A DNA stretch of 64,000 nucleotides from Uloborus plumipes (GCA_038373865.1 JAXGGA010003040.1:1-64000), one strand, 5' to 3'. Numbered from the stretch's first letter, positions 30,967 through 44,232 are shown. Numbers and translations are program-made. Notes: generated by a model from the sequence alone, not told the origin.

Positions 30967-33338
30967 TAGGGTGAGTCGAAAAAACTTTTTTTTAAATTTC
31001 GATGATGATTATTGCGGAAAAGATGCCATTGGGAGAGCAAAGTGAAAAAAAAAAAAAAAAAATTGGTCAATTTTTTTGATCTGCCGCAATTGTGTTGAAG
31101 TTTCTAAAAAATGCAGTTTTCTGAGATTTTGAGGAAATTATTAAAAAAAAAGCACCTGACATCTAAAAATGCATTGTGACAAACAATGTAGTTATTTCAG
31201 ATAAGTTCGGCAAAAATTCTCATTTTAATTTTTTGACAAAATTTAATTTAAAACGCAAAAAAAACAGGAAATTGCCAAATCTTCTAGGAATTTGTGGAAA
31301 AGGAAGGAATTATACCACAAACCTCGATTTTTACGGAATTTCTATGCCTCCAATGGCACTTTTTCCGCCCTACCCGTTATTATTTGAGGGGCTCGGGTGT
31401 AAATAATGGTATCTAGCATTATTAAGAATCAAAGATATGGCTTGTGAAAAGTTCGAGAAATTACTGTAGCAAATATTTTGATTTTAAAAACGAAATCAGT
31501 ACATTAATTAAGTGCTGTGTGTCTCAGGTGCATTTAGTTAAAGTTTTGAAAGTGTTTTTTTTTTTTTAATTGGAAATATTTTTTTTTCAATTGGAAATAA
31601 TCCACTTTTTACAGAAAAAGCTATGTAGATACCATTGTTTACTTCAAAAAATTCTTTTATGAGCAAAGCACATAACAATGAAACTTTAGAATAAAATATA
31701 TTTAAAATGTTTGCTTAGAATGTAGATTTGTATATAACGGGTGTACAGAAGGAATTCAACTTCAGCAATAATGGATGTGTTCAAGTTTTCACTGATCTAT
31801 ATTAGTAGCTTGGAACTGTTCTTCTTTTCCAAATCTTGTACGAGAAGCTCTTTGAGAATCATTGGTCTTCCTCTTTTGTTTAGAGAAACAGAAGTAAATA
31901 CGCCTGAATATGTATTCGACATTTCTATTTTATGAAGGTCTTCTGAAGACAATCGCATATTTACGTCGCTCCTTTACACCATTATTTTTCTTATGCTTTT
32001 GGTTGTCGAAAATACTGTTTTTTTTATTATCTTGTTTTTATTCAAAAATCTAAAAAAGAAATTAATTTGAACTTATCTTACAGGTATCTATCCGTAAAAA
32101 GAATATTGAACAAAATTTGAGACATGACGGCACATAGCCTTAGGCTATTTGACGTGGAATGATCCTTACTGGACACCTTAAAAATAATTCACTTTCATTC
32201 TGTTAGCAATGAATGGTGTTTTCTTTTGAGTAGCTCTGAGAACAATTTCTCATTCATCGGGAGTATAGATATATTGGCAATGTGCCCTATCGTATTTTAG
32301 AAAAATCTCTATCAGATAGAAGAGAGAAGCATAGTATGCTCAACTAGTGGGAACATGAGGACAATTTCCTTGAATGCACTTAGTGCTGGCAAGCGAAGCA
32401 ACACTTAAACTGAAGACTGATTTTTGTTTTGGCATCCAAAAATTGCCTGAGATTCCAATGAACTTCGTAGCTTTGACATTATGTTTCGAAAAATGCTTCA
32501 ACAGACAACTTTCTAGGTACTACTTTCATTTTAAGTAGCTTCCATGTTTGCTCTTTTGATAACGTCTTGACCAGCTTTTGCTTTTCTATGATGCAATTCT
32601 CTTACATTTTTTCACCTTGACTGTCGTCGCTTGATTGCAGTTTTTTCGGAAAACAAAGAATTTTATGGCAAAATATTATGATAACGTATCAGCCATACTC
32701 TAAGTGCATGTAAAAAATGGTATTTGAATGCACATAATATTCTTTACAGCCAGCCGTACTCTTAAGGCATATAAAAAATGGTATCTGAATGCGCATAACA
32801 TTGTTTACATCCAGCCGTACTAGCCGGCATCGGCAGTCGGAGTCGGTGATGGGTCTTTATCGGAGTCATTAAAATCCCTTTCACTACATTCAGCCGTAAT
32901 TTCACTCCTATTATTGCCACCAGAAGTGACGGTTACGTGTCTACTATCCGCCATTTTTACCACTTACCACTATTTACATGAATGCAATGCCACATTGCAG
33001 AAATAGGCTATATCTGTGTGTCGCCGTTTGTGAGGGAAACATCGAAACGGTGTAAGATTTCTGTTAATATTCTCACATACTATTGTTTTCACCAAAAAAA
33101 AAAAAATCGATTTTTGCAATTTTGTCAGATACCACTTTTTACGTCCAAGCCCTTCATTTAAAAAAATAATTTGGTAAAAATCTCGAAAAAGCTGCATTTT
33201 TTCTAAACTTCAAGGCAATTGTTGCAAATCAAGAAATTGACTAAAAAATTTCAAATTTTTTATGTGCACTTTGCTTTATCAATGGCACTTTTCTGCAATA
33301 CTCTTCTTGGGAAAAAAAACTCTTTTCGGCCCACCCTA
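30967..33338 (-). mobile_element. 2372-bp DNA transposon relic with long TIRs
   Basis: Exact 8-bp duplications GTGCGTAT lie at 30959-30966 and 33339-33346. The ends are TAGGGTGAGTCGAAAAAAC and the inverse GGCCCACCCTA. Diverged inverted similarity extends inward for about 200 bp on each side (gcggaaaagatgccattg, gaagtttctaaaaaatgcag). The interior minus strand has degenerate coding debris, such as SLNKRGRPMILKELLVQDLEKK near 31830-31890, and an internal direct repeat of about 65 bp at 32690-32820. The 8-bp duplication fits the hAT or P superfamilies. I cannot tell which. Confidence 0.75.
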
Positions 33339-33346
33339 GTGCGTAT

Positions 33347-34747
33347 ATGCGCAACCTGTTTCAGCCTGAATGTCCCACTTCATAATAAAACCATTCTAGA
33401 ACACACAAGATCTTTCAATATATTTTATTCTTTTCTAAATAATAGGCAAGCGTGTGGAACAGAAAAGAAAAGTACAAATCAATAACTGTTGTTATTATTA
33501 CTAGGTGCTTATTTCTATAAATACTGGTTTCTTAGAAACCAGTATCTGAATACTTGGCTCCAACTTTGTGACATTGTCACTTCTCGTGCTTTTTGATTTG
33601 TAACACTGAACAAAATGACGGGAAACAAGGATCAACTTTCCAAGCTACATGTTGGGTACCACCGTTCTACACGAATAGATAACAATGACAAACTTGAGCT
33701 TCAGTACATCTATAGTTTGAAGTGTCGAACGATGCATCTCGAAGTCTTTTCTTTGTGTGAAAGCTCTGTTTTGGTCAAAAATTTCAATGAATTTTGTAAT
33801 ACATTGTTTCTCACATTTTCCTTCAATTCATCAGTCTACACTACACTTGCAAAACAGACTCAAGAAACTAATTTTAATCTTAAAACGGTCATTAGGAACA
33901 CGGTGAAAAAAAATTGAATCAGATTTTGTACACAGATAGGTAAAAAGAAATCTGCTTTTCAATTTGAGCCGTGGGACATGCTTAAAGATCTAAAAATAGG
34001 GAAGTTTGCAGCCTTTAATTTAAACCTTACTGTAGTTTAATACTAAATTAGCAAAAAGGCCAAAATTTAACGGAAGAAGTAATCAATACAAAAATCTTAA
34101 AACGAATTACTTGGTCACTGAAGCATATTATTAACATATCCAATAAAATAAATAAATAAATAAATAAAAGAAAATGTAACGAAATTTAAATCAACGTATC
34201 CACAACTTCGTTGTCTGCCAAGAAATTATTCAGACGATGACACTGTCAAAAACACAAAAGGTCCACTGGCGGGGGAAACGATGGGAACATCAAATCAAAT
34301 GGCAATCCGAAGAGTTTTCATAAATGGATAAAAACAATTCTGGTCTTTTATTTGGGCCGTAAAATATTTTTGAAAATCCAGAATACAGGAAGATTTGAAA
34401 TCATCCATTTCAACATATCTTTGCATTTTAAGCCTAAATTTGCAAAAAGGCTGTTTGTTATTGAAGGTAGAAATCATCCGTAAAAAAATCTTAAATTTGT
34501 TTATTTGGTGCTTTGTCACTTGTCACTTATAAATGTCAAGAACATTTATAAGCATGATTTGTCTTTATCAACGTTGTTCGTATTTTAACATCTATTTTTA
34601 TTTCCAGTAGAATTGACAAAATGAAACCAATAAACAATATAAAGTATACATCATTATTTATGCATAGCTTCGTTGTTTAGAAAAATCTTAATTTGAGTTA
34701 CAGTTAAATAGGTTTAATGTATATAAACCATCACTTTATTACTGTAA
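33347..34747. other. non-coding with a diverged direct repeat
   Basis: 33950-34140 and 34330-34520 share words in order (ttgagccgt/ttgggccgt, gcaaaaaggc, aatcttaaa, ttggt/ttggtgc), an old tandem duplication. (AAAT)n lies at about 34146-34170. The 100-codon plus frame at 33615 has no recognised motif. Confidence 0.4.
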
Positions 34748-36408
34748 CTAGCGGTACCCGAACGGCTTTGCCCGTGGTATAAACTTAAAAATTCATTTGT
34801 AAAAAATTGATATAGCAAAAAAAAAACTCTATTTTATTTATAATTCAACTATAATTCTTTCAAAGAATGATATAAAAATTTGGCATGGACCCCACACTAC
34901 TTCCTTTTACGTGTAAATTTCTTAGTAGATGCCTTAAATGTTAAAATAGTGCTTGGAGTGAGCAAGATAACAATTCAAACATTTACATCCCTAGTTTGCC
35001 ACAAAACAATGCCCCCAAAAAAAAAAGATTTTACAATGATTAATCTCCTAAATATCGCCGATTTTAACATCATTCAGTGGATTTTTCGCAAAATATCGCC
35101 AATAGCGCCAAATTGAACCAAAATAAAAAAATAATTTTTTTCGCCACATTTGCCGCCAACTTGGCGATATGTCGCCAAATTGGCGTCAAACACTTGGCGA
35201 CTAAAAGCTTGGCTATATTTCGCCAAGTGGTCGCGCCAATTCATATCATTTTTGTCTGTATTCAAATTAACACTGATTTACCCCATAAAAGGGGTAAAAA
35301 CCCCCTTGGGGGAATTCGAATGCAACCCCAAGGGGAGGTGCACAAAAATAAGCCAAAAGAGAAAATAAGAACAATTTTGCTGCTCACAGAAATCTTACCA
35401 AAGTTTAAAAGAAGAAGAAAGTTTTCTTTCCTAACTTCAAAAACAAAATAATAGAAATTTCGTGCATTATTCTTCACCATGATAATAAAAACAATAAACA
35501 TCGACAAACATCAACCAGCAAATGATAAATTAAAAGCCAAACTCATTCACTCAAGCCATTTACTGCAATTTATATTGAAATAAAAAAAAAGGAAATAAAA
35601 TATGTTTTGCCAGACGATAAATTTAGAATGGTTTACTATCATGTTGTTTCTTTTTTGACCTCATTTGGTTAAACTATGTTTCCCTCTTCTACACAACTCG
35701 TCAGATCGCCAAAATATCTCTAAACTCACAAAAATGGTACGCGTCAGTTTCTTCCTTCTCTACCTTTTTTAAAGAAAGGACTCGATTTCTCATTTGATTG
35801 ACAGGTGCCATCTTATCACGATTTTATTATATTTCATTTGACTAATTTTAATAAGGCTTGGAGTTTGGATTGCTACAAGAACAAATACATTTTTAAAATT
35901 ATTAATGGAAAAAGAACGAAACAAATAAACGAAATAAAAACGTAACCATTGTAACAACATTAAAAGTTGATTTCCGTTGATAAAATAATTCATTTCATTA
36001 ACCATTTTAGAATCGTTTGGCTTGCTTTACTGAAGATAAGCCTTGAATTCCGGGATTCTAAAAACAATTGTTACAGCTCTCCTGATGATCGTAGAAACTT
36101 CGAAAAAACTTCATTTTGTGCAGAAAATTTCAAGCTTTCGAATGACATAAGACTTGAAAATGTGTATGAAATATTTCTTCCCTGTTTTATCGAATTTCCG
36201 CTAAGAATTCGAATAGAAAAAGAACGAAGTGGAATTTTCGAAAAATCGCTTCGAGGTGCAAAACTACATGCTACAAACTAATTTTGTGCCAAGTGGCATG
36301 AAAATCGACCGAACGGTTTTGGCGCTAGCGCGTAACAGACAGACAGACAGAAAGAAAGAAAGAAAAAAAGACAGACCCACCTTCAGCTTTATTATTAGTA
36401 GAGATTAA
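34748..36408 (+). repeat. dispersed repeat, 'actagcggtacccg' to 'cagacagaca...agtagagatt'
   Basis: The start, actagcggtacccgaacggctttgcccg, resembles the starts at 40376, 44233 and 56228. The end has 'gaaaatcgaccgaacggttttggcgctagcg', a cagacagacag/aaagaaag tract and ttattattagtagagatt. This start and end layout is common in arthropod dispersed elements. Class uncertain. Includes at 35035-35350 the second copy (minus) of the NDMNWRDHLA repeat of 10.9-11.2 kb. Confidence 0.5.
35035..35350 (-). repeat. dispersed repeat with conserved short frame (copy 2)
   Basis: The minus frame at 35265-35074 has NDMNWRDHLA, QVFDANLATYRQVGGK and VQFGAIGDILRKI, paralleling 10931-11185. The two frames differ by an in-frame insertion of a few codons near the middle. 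Confidence 0.6.
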
Positions 36409-36914
36409 TTTAAGTGTTTTTTTACGTTTTCGTGTAAGATAAAATTTAAGAATTATATTTAGTAGTTTGAAAACTAACGCAAAAGGTTTAACGCCTCTGA
36501 TACATATAACCAATTGATTCTAGTTTTATACCCGATAAGAAAGTCTGCTACAAATGCTTAAGACTCGGGAACTAAAAGAAAGAACATTAAGTGTGATATT
36601 TTTAAGAGAGAAATGTTCTTAAAATAAAGTTTTGCATCTAAAATTTGGTAGAAAAAAGGTGCAAGAAAGTAAAATTTTCGATCATGAGCGAGAAAAGTAC
36701 ATTTTTCTACCTCATGCTCGAAATCCTATTCTGTCCTAATTAGTCTCCTAATCCAACACTTAAATCCTATTTAAAGGGTATTTTCTTCATGAAAATCATG
36801 ACACTAATGTGTTTAATTACGAAAAAGAAATCTTTTTTTGTTGTGTATGATTAGTAGCTGTTAACTTATTTTCGATAATTGGTATTTAAATACAAAATAA
36901 TAGGAAGCAAAGTA

Positions 36915-38206
36915 CCGTAAAATGGGGTGAATCGGTACACGTTTCAGCTTTGATTGTAAAAAAAAGTAGTTAAAAGATTTTTTTTCAATTTGATTTTTTG
37001 GGTAAAAACCTCTGTCTTGCTTTGCTTTTGATATTCCAAGCAAAGACAAAACATTTCGAACAGTTATTATTTATATATATAGGAATGTAGGGGTGTTCCG
37101 AATCACCCCGCTGATAGGGGTCAATCGGAACACATGTTAAAATTTTTATTCTTTTCAATTTAACCTGTAATTGGTCTCACAAAGATGAGTAATATTGATG
37201 TGGGAGAACAAGAACAGATAGTTATTGTCAAATGAAAATATATTTTCTATACCAGAAAACGTTTATGATTTGTCAAAATTCAAAATGATTTTGAAATTAT
37301 GAAAAATTGAAATTAATTTTAAGAAATGCTTTTGAATTTAAATACAAAGCTGTAACATAAATTGAAGTCACTCATATCGTCCACAAATATGTACTTGTCC
37401 TTAAAACTAGCAGTTGTGGCTTGGCTTAAGTTTTTTCATAACATCTTCTGGGATGAACGCTGCCTTTTCTTTAGTTTCTTGAAATCTCTGGGTTTTGGGG
37501 ATTGTCCTGTAAGATTTTCCCACTTATTCATCACTGTCTGTGTGCTGGACTTTTGCTACATAAAGTCTGTATGACTTTCCCCCATGTATTTTAGGTAAAA
37601 AGAAGTCTCCTGGAGCAAAAATCTTTTTAAATCTGCAACTTTCTGTCATTCTAAGATCTTGTTGCTCACGAGAAGGGATAAACAGCAATAAATCCTTGTC
37701 CTTGTCTTGACTAGAAGAATTGGGGTTAGAATCTTGATTTTTCAAACAGTTTCCTTTAAATAAGTTTGAATTGGAACAACAGAACCAAGTGTTCCGATAC
37801 ACCCCGCAAATTTTTTTCCTATCTCATTTTTCAGAATTCTTCATTTTTATGACACAATTTTTAAAAAATGTTAAATTCTAATGTGGTATTCTGTTGTTCA
37901 GATACATGCATAATTGAAACATACCACTCTTAGGTTTAAAATATAAGAAGGTTTGTACTTACATATGAAGTTTTCCAGTCTAAGAAAATGTGATGCTTTC
38001 TAGCATTCCACGTGCAGGCCTCTTTATAAGCCAGTAGCATTGCCAGATTGACAAAAGTAATTTTTTCCTACTTCCTATGATCTTACCTTTCTAAAAAAAA
38101 TTAATGGCGAAAAATACCCAATAGTATATTTATGAAGAATTTCTTTGTACGGTCGGGAAGTTTTGTTCCGATTGACCCCGCTGTTCCTATACACCCCATT
38201 TTACGG
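36915..38206 (-). mobile_element. TA-flanked DNA transposon relic (1292 bp)
   Basis: The ends are CCGTAAAATGGGGTGAATCGG and the inverse ...ACACCCCATTTTACGG, flanked by TA at 36913-36914 and 38207-38208. Subterminal 'gttccgat.caccccgc' motifs recur inside (37094-37130, 37787-37805, 38165-38190). It carries a degenerate C-terminal transposase piece. The TA target and layout suggest Tigger/pogo-type ancestry. Confidence 0.78.
37407..37802 (-). pseudogene. transposase C-terminal remnant
   Basis: The minus frame contains SCRFKKIFAPGDFFLPKI, GKSYRLYVAKVQHTDSDE, an in-frame TAA at 37526-37524, then SYRTIPKTQRFQETKEKAAF and PEDVMKKLKPSHNC with a stop at 37409-37407. The tail KEKAAFIPEDVMKKL corresponds to KEAAFLPKGIMKKL in the 46.4-kb remnant. 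The pattern (basic/aromatic 'GD..L.k......Y...V' module near the C-terminus) resembles the end of pogo-like transposases. That assignment is inference. Confidence 0.6.
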
Positions 38207-38208
38207 TA

Positions 38209-40375
38209 AGTGATGTATTGGTTGCTTCACTGCGTCCCAAACCTTTCTGTTTTCGAACAGAAATTTAGGATTACATAATTTATTTTATCATATTGATGCT
38301 CATGCTACAATTAATTGACATCGCTATTTGAGAGAGTAATCATACACCTAATTTAAATAGTTCATAATACTCTTATTAACTGGTGATATTATTTTAAAAT
38401 TGAGTGCTCATCACAGACTCTCCCTAACTTTTTTAAGAAAAATTTTCATGCCTAGTTTACATAATTAACAAAGTGTTAGGTAATTTTATTAACAATAATA
38501 TGAAAATTGGTTCCAGGAAATTGGATAAAATTTTGATGGGAAAAATAGGTAAATATATAAAAAAAATTTTCTCCCAGAAATAAATAACAACGAACTATTT
38601 CTAAAATTGGAATTGTAAGAGAAAGAAAAAAAGAAAACAGTGATGTTGAAATTGGTTGTATTAAAAATAATCATTATTAACTGACCGATGATCAGTAGCC
38701 GATTAATAGGTAATCGGCCAATTTGCTTATCGGTGTATCCCTAATATTACGCCCTGTTATACTTAAGTTATTTTTATCATTTTGATCTTTATTTTAAATT
38801 TTTCTGGTTAAAGTTTTTGAATGGGGGCATCTGATCCTGCTTCCACTAAATGTTTTCAACTTTATCTGCTTTTGAAGAGAGAAATATAATATTCTTTTTA
38901 TCGGGAAGAGAAAGAGCAAACAGGATAGCTAATCTGTTTGTTTCATAACTTCGAAAGAATTTTATTAAAATTCCGTTGATGTTTAAACGCATCAGCGATT
39001 GATTTTCTTCTCCACAGTTGCCAATATTAAACCAGAATAGAACTGGCATGTATTGCAGCGTAGATGTATTTTCTGTGCAGCTTAACTTAACGATCTCTTT
39101 TAATAACATTGTGTACTAGCGCACCATGATTGGAAATTTTAGTGTTTACATCAAGAATTTGACAATTGTCAATAAAAAGTTAAGAAACTGATAATTTTTG
39201 GATGAAAAAATATAATACATGTTGAAAAAGTTACATAAAAAACGTTTTTTTTAATAAATTAAATGTCTAATTGTGCGTAAAATTTGCCTTATATCAGTTC
39301 TAGCTACGTGTGCAAAATTTCATTGATCTGAGTTAATACCTTCAGTTGCCTCTGAGGCCGTTTATTATACCGAATTTGTTCTTTTTCAAAATTTTCTTAT
39401 ATAATAAATTGGACTCCGCCAAAAAGTTACCTTGTAGTTTTATTTACAATAAGTACGAATTTTTATTGATATGGGTCAGTGACTTCAGCTGCCTCTGGGG
39501 CCGTTCATTACACAAAATTCGTTAATTTTATCGTTTTTTCCATATTTTTTTTTAAAATGAGAAATTGAATCCTTAGTTTCAAAATTTCCTTCTTGATCTC
39601 ATCAAATTTTGATCCACGCTATCATCAGAAAGAAATATGATACATGTTTAGTCTCCATCTCAGACATTCCCGTAGATTGAATTTTTCTTGGTATCCAGGT
39701 ATTTATTAAGAACAAAAACCTTTTACGTGAGGTGCATCGAATACTTTTGTGAAAAAATTTTCATTAACTTGTTATGTAATTCATTCTTTCACACGTTATT
39801 GAATGAGTTACTCAAAGTCAGCATTACAGGATTTTTCCCGAATCTTCAATTGAAACAAAGACCTTTCATGAACTGAATAAAAAATCCTCTTTCACACCGA
39901 CGCGTATGAAAGTAGAATGTTTGAATAATTTCTCTTTGATCTCATCAAAGTTTGATCCACACTATAATCAGAGTCACCGAGTGCGTGAAATTTAATCAAA
40001 GAAAAATCGTGCTTCCCTTCGTCATTCATTAAACATGCAAAATCTTGTTCATCGCAAGCTGAAAATTTCAGGCATCCTCAACGAGCCTAATCGTGCCCAG
40101 CGCTCCCAGAGTTTGATCAATAATTCCTTACCCCATGATACCATTCGCTGAACAATCCATGGTACAAAGCGTTTCGTGTTTATTGATCTTTTTCTCAGAA
40201 AGTTCTTGGGTGTACGACGGTTAATAGTTTATCCTTGTTGTTTAAGATCTTGCTAAAACAAATAACTTTGCTCATATTTTTCGGGAGATTTATGATGCAA
40301 AAACACATTCTTTAGCGTAATGTTTCCTTTGTTAGTACTGGGCCAAGGTAGATATTGTTGGGTTTTATTTTAATA
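38209..40375. other. non-coding, old repeats
   Basis: 38676-38746 (ctgaccgatgatcag...aatcggccaatttgc..tcggtgtatccctaat) looks like a hAT terminus remnant. A diverged direct repeat (ttcag(t/c)tgcctctg.ggccgtt) lies at about 39345 and 39487, and another (ttgatctcatcaaa.tttgatccac) at 39594 and 39936. No exon recognised. Confidence 0.45.
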
Positions 40376-41160
40376 CTAGCTGCGTTGTCCGGCGTTGCTC
40401 GGTCTACCTCGAAAATAAGAGTTATGTCAAGCGATGTATGTTCAAGATTCAGGTTTAAATAAGAGAAAAAAAATTGTAAAATGTAGAAAAGAGCAGTTTT
40501 ATGACTCAACATTTAAATCTAAACCTCTTTGGATTTTTTTCCAAATTCCGAAGATTCAGCCATAGTTTATAATAGACATAAACACCCCGTTTTACGGATT
40601 TTCTGAAAAAATCCCCTGATAGGGTAATTGGCAGAGCATATTGTTGAATGTTTTTTCAATAGTGTCAGTTTATTTCGTATACTGAATGAGAAACGTGGCC
40701 TTCAGCTAGGATTATCGTCTTTCCCTCAGATCACCCGGTCTCCATACCTCGAAAGAAACAAAAGCGCGTGTCTCGAGGGTAGAGTGAAGGGGGGTGGGGG
40801 CATGGCCCTCCTTTGCACTATTAATAGTCTTAATTGCGCTGACCGAAACTCGAGTTTCCAGAAATTGATGGGAAGGAATAGTCCAAGACATCCTATTTGT
40901 GGTAAAATACAGCACTTATGTCCTCTCTCTTCCAATTCGTGTGCTCTTAATTTTAATGATGACCCTATCTCTACCCAAAAGCTGGAAACATCCTCGAGAA
41001 ACTAACCATATTTGCAGCCCAGGTAAAGTTTGACCACGAAGAGGTGGCGGGCGACCTTGAGGTAGAAACGAACCGCTTCCCTTTATCATAGGTTGCATCA
41101 GCGAGATCACGCAGGCAGGAAAAAATTTTTGGGAACTAAGTACGGTAGAAAGCAAATTTT
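40376..41160. repeat. dispersed-repeat start plus GC-richer block of unknown origin
   Basis: 40376 begins actagctgcgttgtccggcgttgctcgg, the start motif shared with 44233 and 56228. 40690-41160 is GC-richer and has overlapping open frames on both strands (minus words FLPQGRPPPLRGQTLPGLQ). No domain is recognised and no splice-consistent exon was found, so it is treated as repeat or unknown. Confidence 0.35.
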
Positions 41161-41777
41161 CTTATTGATCTGACCTTTTTTTTTTTTTAAATGAAGCGGT
41201 CCGTCTCCGCCTTAAGGTAGCTCGCCATATCTCCGCAGTCAAGCTTTAGCAAACGGAGTAATCTAGGATCAATTGAAATAATCTAGAGAGCAACAATGGC
41301 ATTTTCTTTTTCTAAATTATTTAATTTCTCTTTAGAATGGCTACATCATTTGCAATCGGGTTTTTTTAGAATTAATTTAAGAAACCGCGATGATTTTAGA
41401 AGTATTCGTTCTAGCACCTAGCGATAAGTCAAATTGAGAAGCAATATGTGCAACAAGTCAGCTTGGAATATAGCTATACTTTTTAACTGCAACCACATAC
41501 GAGCAAGTTGTTCTAAAGCTCCTAAATTAGCAGGGTTTGTTACACATATTTATGAAAAGTATTTTCATGTATTTCACATAAATTATTCCAATGTTGTACT
41601 GGGAGTAGTATAGTACAAAGCATTGGAACGCAAACCGATACAGTTGTTTTAGCAACCAATACCAAGTATTGGATCGAAGTTTGAGCAAAAAGTAATCGAA
41701 TGCGACTAAACTTTTTCAATGCTTTTCTGTTCTTCGTATAAGTAACATTAGTGCAAAATTCTGCAACGTATTGTTAA

Positions 41778-41925
41778 AGGGCCGTGGTGGCCCGATCGGT
41801 AAGGCATCGGACTCGTGTCCGGAGGGACCCGGGTTCGATCCCAGCCGATCAAAGATCCACCGTCTTGATTAATGGTGGCTGGGAGGCGTTAAAAAGTTAT
41901 AGTGCCGCCAAAGTAAAACCACCAG
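41778..41925 (+). repeat. tRNA-derived SINE-like sequence
   Basis: ggccgtggtggcccgatcggtaagg has an A-box-like segment and GGGTTCGATCCC is a clear B box. The anticodon-like stem CGGACTCGTGTCCG has the wrong loop size and the T stem is mismatched, so it is not a functional tRNA. It is followed by a non-tRNA body (gatccaccgtcttgattaatggtggctgggag). Confidence 0.7.
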
Positions 41926-41984
41926 AAAGTTTGCATTGAAGCGCGTATCATTCATTTTACTTGCCCATGAAATTTAAGGTCTTA

Positions 41985-42446
41985 CAGTAAAATCTCGATT
42001 ATCCGAGAGCGGATTATCCTTGGGATGGATTATCCGCGAGGGTCTCGGGGTAAAAAAAAGTTCTTAGTTAACTTTATTGTTATAGGAGCAAAAACACAAT
42101 TAACTGATTTCTTCGAAAAAGCACGAATTTAAATTTTGTTTTTTCTCAACACTTTTTGCCCAAGAGTGCGGTGTACTTCATCCAATAAATTATTTTACCT
42201 TGGCGTTATTTTAAGTACCACTTCTTCATAGATTATATATGCTTGAGAACCTCAAATACAAATATTTTTTTATTCTGTACCTATCGTCACTGTTTCCACA
42301 CAACACGTTTTAAGTGTAATGCAATAATTTTTAAGCAATAAAAATTTTCTATCTTCCTCATTTTATGCTTTTTTCGGATTATCCGCGATTTTCGTTATCT
42401 GCGAGACTCGTGCCACCAAATTCCGGGGATAATCGGGAGTGTACTG
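41985..42446. mobile_element. Tigger/pogo-like MITE (462 bp)
   Basis: TA-flanked (41983-41984 and 42447-42448). The ends are CAGTAAAATCTCGATTATCCG and the inverse GATAATCGGGAGTGTACTG. The interior repeats 'ggattatccgcga'. Confidence 0.85.
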
Positions 42447-42448
42447 TA

Positions 42449-44232
42449 TTACTTTCTCATGTGTACTTCCAAAAAAAAAAAAAATGTTAATGCTATGTCC
42501 TAAGCTTTTTTTTTCTTAAAAGAAAAAAAAAAAAAACACTTGCAAGCAGTAGCAATTAGCAAACACTTCAAATAACTCTCTCCAACAGTAGGTTTCTTTG
42601 CTTTGGTTTAAAAATAAATTAATTGTTGCCATTTGGACGAAAGAATGAAAGGCCTGTTTTAAAACTAACCCGACAAGAGGAATTGTGTAAAGATCCTTCA
42701 ACTGATGGATTAATAACACACCTTACTACTGTTGCCCATTCCTATGTTAAAGAGGGTTAATTAGAGATTCTCTTCGATCCTTATTTTAATACTACGCACA
42801 TTTTTGAAGGCACGTGTCATCGACTTGGATACATTTTAATAAACTATAACTACAGATATATTTATCTGTATTTATTAAGATAGTTTGTAATAATCATTCC
42901 AAATGCAACGTTTCTAAACTACCTTATTGCGGAAGAGATTCCTTAGCGTTCGGCACATCAAATTCTTAACGCGTTGCCAACAGAAGATTAAATAAAGATG
43001 CACCAATAAATTATTGCGCGGCAGAAGTCTTGTACGAAGAACATACTTCGAGAACAATTCTTACTGGCTGTAGTTACGTTGTTTCAAAAGCGAGGAATAA
43101 CGGCGACGGTTAGTAATAACTCAAATACAAACTAAGACCCATGCACTTTCTCGCGAAATATTTCACTACGCTAATTACAAATGATGTATCTATTGAAGAA
43201 TGATTTCGGAATCATAAGCAAAGCTTTTTCTTCAATTCGTGTTGCTCTAGGTATTGACTAAATAATGCAAGATTCCTCGAATATATCATTAAATAAACTT
43301 AAACTAGCAACTTCAACGATGAAGTTACTTACTTAATATAATCAATGCACTCACTTAGTGTAATTGTTAAAAACGGAGAAATACTTAAGTGCGAAAATGC
43401 ATCAAGAGAGATGAATTGTACATCACATTTACACTTAGTGTTAAATGGGAAAAGTTTTTTTTTTCATGTTTAAAAAAATTTTACGTATTACCGTAAAATG
43501 TATAACGAAATGTATTAACGTAACGAATTAAACGTATGAGAAAGATTGAGAGAAATATTAAAAATCAGATTAATAGCTGCAGTGAGTGTTACGAATATAC
43601 TGAACACTATTTTTAAGAAATCATCTTAAAAGATTGTAAAATTTTAGGAGCCAGGAAAAACTTAGAACTTACTGATTACATTTATGTCAATAAATAAATA
43701 AATAAATAAATAAAATAAGTAATAAATAAATAAATACATGATTGATTACTTGCATTACTTGCTCATTTCATGATAAAAGCTGGAGTTTTCTTGTTATTTT
43801 TTACGTTTTAATTCAGCTTTTTTAAAATTGTTGAATAGAAGAAAAAAAAAAAACATACAACCATATTTTTATTTATAAATATTACGCGTGTTACTGTTTA
43901 TGAAAAATATCGGTCATATTTTTAGGAGCATAAATAGGGCAATTTGGGAGAAGAAAATGCTTTGAAGTAAGACATCATAGGCTTCAAAATTGAAATTCCA
44001 AAAGATTGCAATGAAAATATCCCATAGTTCTAAATAAACTATTACGCATTAATTCACAATTGACATGAACTGTATGAGGTGCTGCAATCTCTGACTAATA
44101 GATGCTGATAGAGGTAATAAAGGGTCCAATACTTGTTTGTTTCATCACATCAGACATTAAGACAAACTGACTTTTTTAAATGAAGAAATCATTTCTCACA
44201 AATATCATTCTCTAACGGACTTTATTAAATTA
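42449..44232. other. non-coding
   Basis: No exon recognised. (AAAT)n at about 43690-43735. A T-run/A-run pair lies around 42507-42535. Confidence 0.5.

Noticed and set aside
40628..41160. Host gene in a GC-richer block with open frames on both strands
   Set aside because: No recognisable domain, overlapping frames on both strands, no consistent splice sites. Probably repeat-derived.
41781..41853. tRNA gene
   Set aside because: B box present, but anticodon loop and T stem are wrong and it continues into a SINE body.
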